Assembly: GCA_007128555.1 (NCBI GenBank)
Contig: SKXF01000417.1
Span: forward strand, 1-5,351
Length of the DNA: 5,351 nucleotides
From: Clostridia bacterium
GTDB taxonomy: Bacteria > Bacillota_E > SLMV01 > PUMD01
Direction of reading: 5' to 3'
The notes beneath the pieces were generated by a model. That model saw only the letters and a program-made list of their open reading frames with translations, did not search any database and was not told the origin of the DNA. Positions 5,128 through 5,351 of this stretch are shown in pieces. Each line of letters opens with the position of its first letter. Position 1 is the stretch's first letter. The position numbers and the translations under genes are program-made.

Positions 5128-5351
5128 CTGTCGTACCTCCCTTGATTGGATGCACCGGTGTCGATTATTTTCGGCACCCAACCCGATGTATCCTGCAATC
5201 ATTGCGTCGAACAGGGCCTGGTTGATATGTTTGTGCTTGAGGCGAACGGTCACGGCAGGGTTCGTTGGCCCGGGACGTGGAACGTCAGCATTCGGCAGGA
5301 GGAGCGGAGTTGATTGCAGGGCAGAGTATGTCCAGTACATCATTGAGACGA
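5128..5351. other. Region upstream of the HAD gene, no supported gene
   Basis: These 224 bases hold the HAD gene's ribosome binding site (5136-5141), an 8-bp palindrome CACCGGTG (5153-5160) and an overlapping dyad (5157-5163 with 5172-5178, one mismatch on the - strand, A/T-rich loop). Either could be an operator or leader hairpin for the HAD gene. A + strand frame from ATG 5186 is open to the window edge, but it has no ribosome binding site and reads like random coding. No clear promoter hexamers were found. Confidence 0.3.

Noticed and set aside
5128..5343. N-terminal extension of the HAD frame to 5343
   Set aside because: The ATG at 5127 has an ideal ribosome binding site and begins the normal family N-terminus; the extra 72 residues have no HAD or signal-peptide character.

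Overview
The window reads as a GC-rich bacterial chromosome segment, most likely from an anaerobic Bacillota-like lineage (Clostridia or a deep relative; Synergistota is a possible alternative). The grounds are a c-subunit very close to those of Na+-translocating anaerobes, strong GGAGG-type ribosome binding sites, three TTG starts out of seven complete genes, a four-LysM secreted protein with a C-terminal domain I associate with Bacillota, and a sigma-H-like promoter. Lineage is inference; no rRNA or marker gene settles it.

Left part (1-1934, + strand): the membrane half (F0) of an F-type ATP synthase. The tail of an unidentified upstream gene overlaps the start of atpI by ATGA; then come atpI (assembly factor), atpB (subunit a), atpE (subunit c) and atpF (subunit b). 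The c-subunit carries the complete known set of Na+ ligand positions, so the enzyme is predicted to be Na+-coupled. The cluster stops after atpF: no delta, alpha, gamma, beta or epsilon gene follows, so F1 must be encoded elsewhere, possibly upstream.

Middle (1935-2930): a 254-base gap with a large G/C hairpin, a 10-base direct repeat and an orphan perfect Shine-Dalgarno sequence; then a single NYN-domain (LabA/DUF88-like) putative ribonuclease gene; then a 214-base gap between convergent genes holding two G/C-rich hairpins.

Right part (2931-5351, - strand): a Cof-type HAD phosphatase gene (4294-5127) lies upstream of, and in the same direction as, a secreted four-LysM protein gene (2931-4130). 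The 163-base gap between them has hairpins after the HAD gene and a sigma-H-like promoter with an inverted repeat before the LysM gene, so the two are probably separate transcripts. Bases 5128-5351 contain no gene I can support.

Overall this is mostly housekeeping sequence. The points most worth following are the Na+ signature in an F0-only cluster, the uncharacterised C-terminal domain of the LysM protein, and the unusual intergenic elements. I see no mobile element, CRISPR array, tRNA or rRNA, and no convincing wholly new system.
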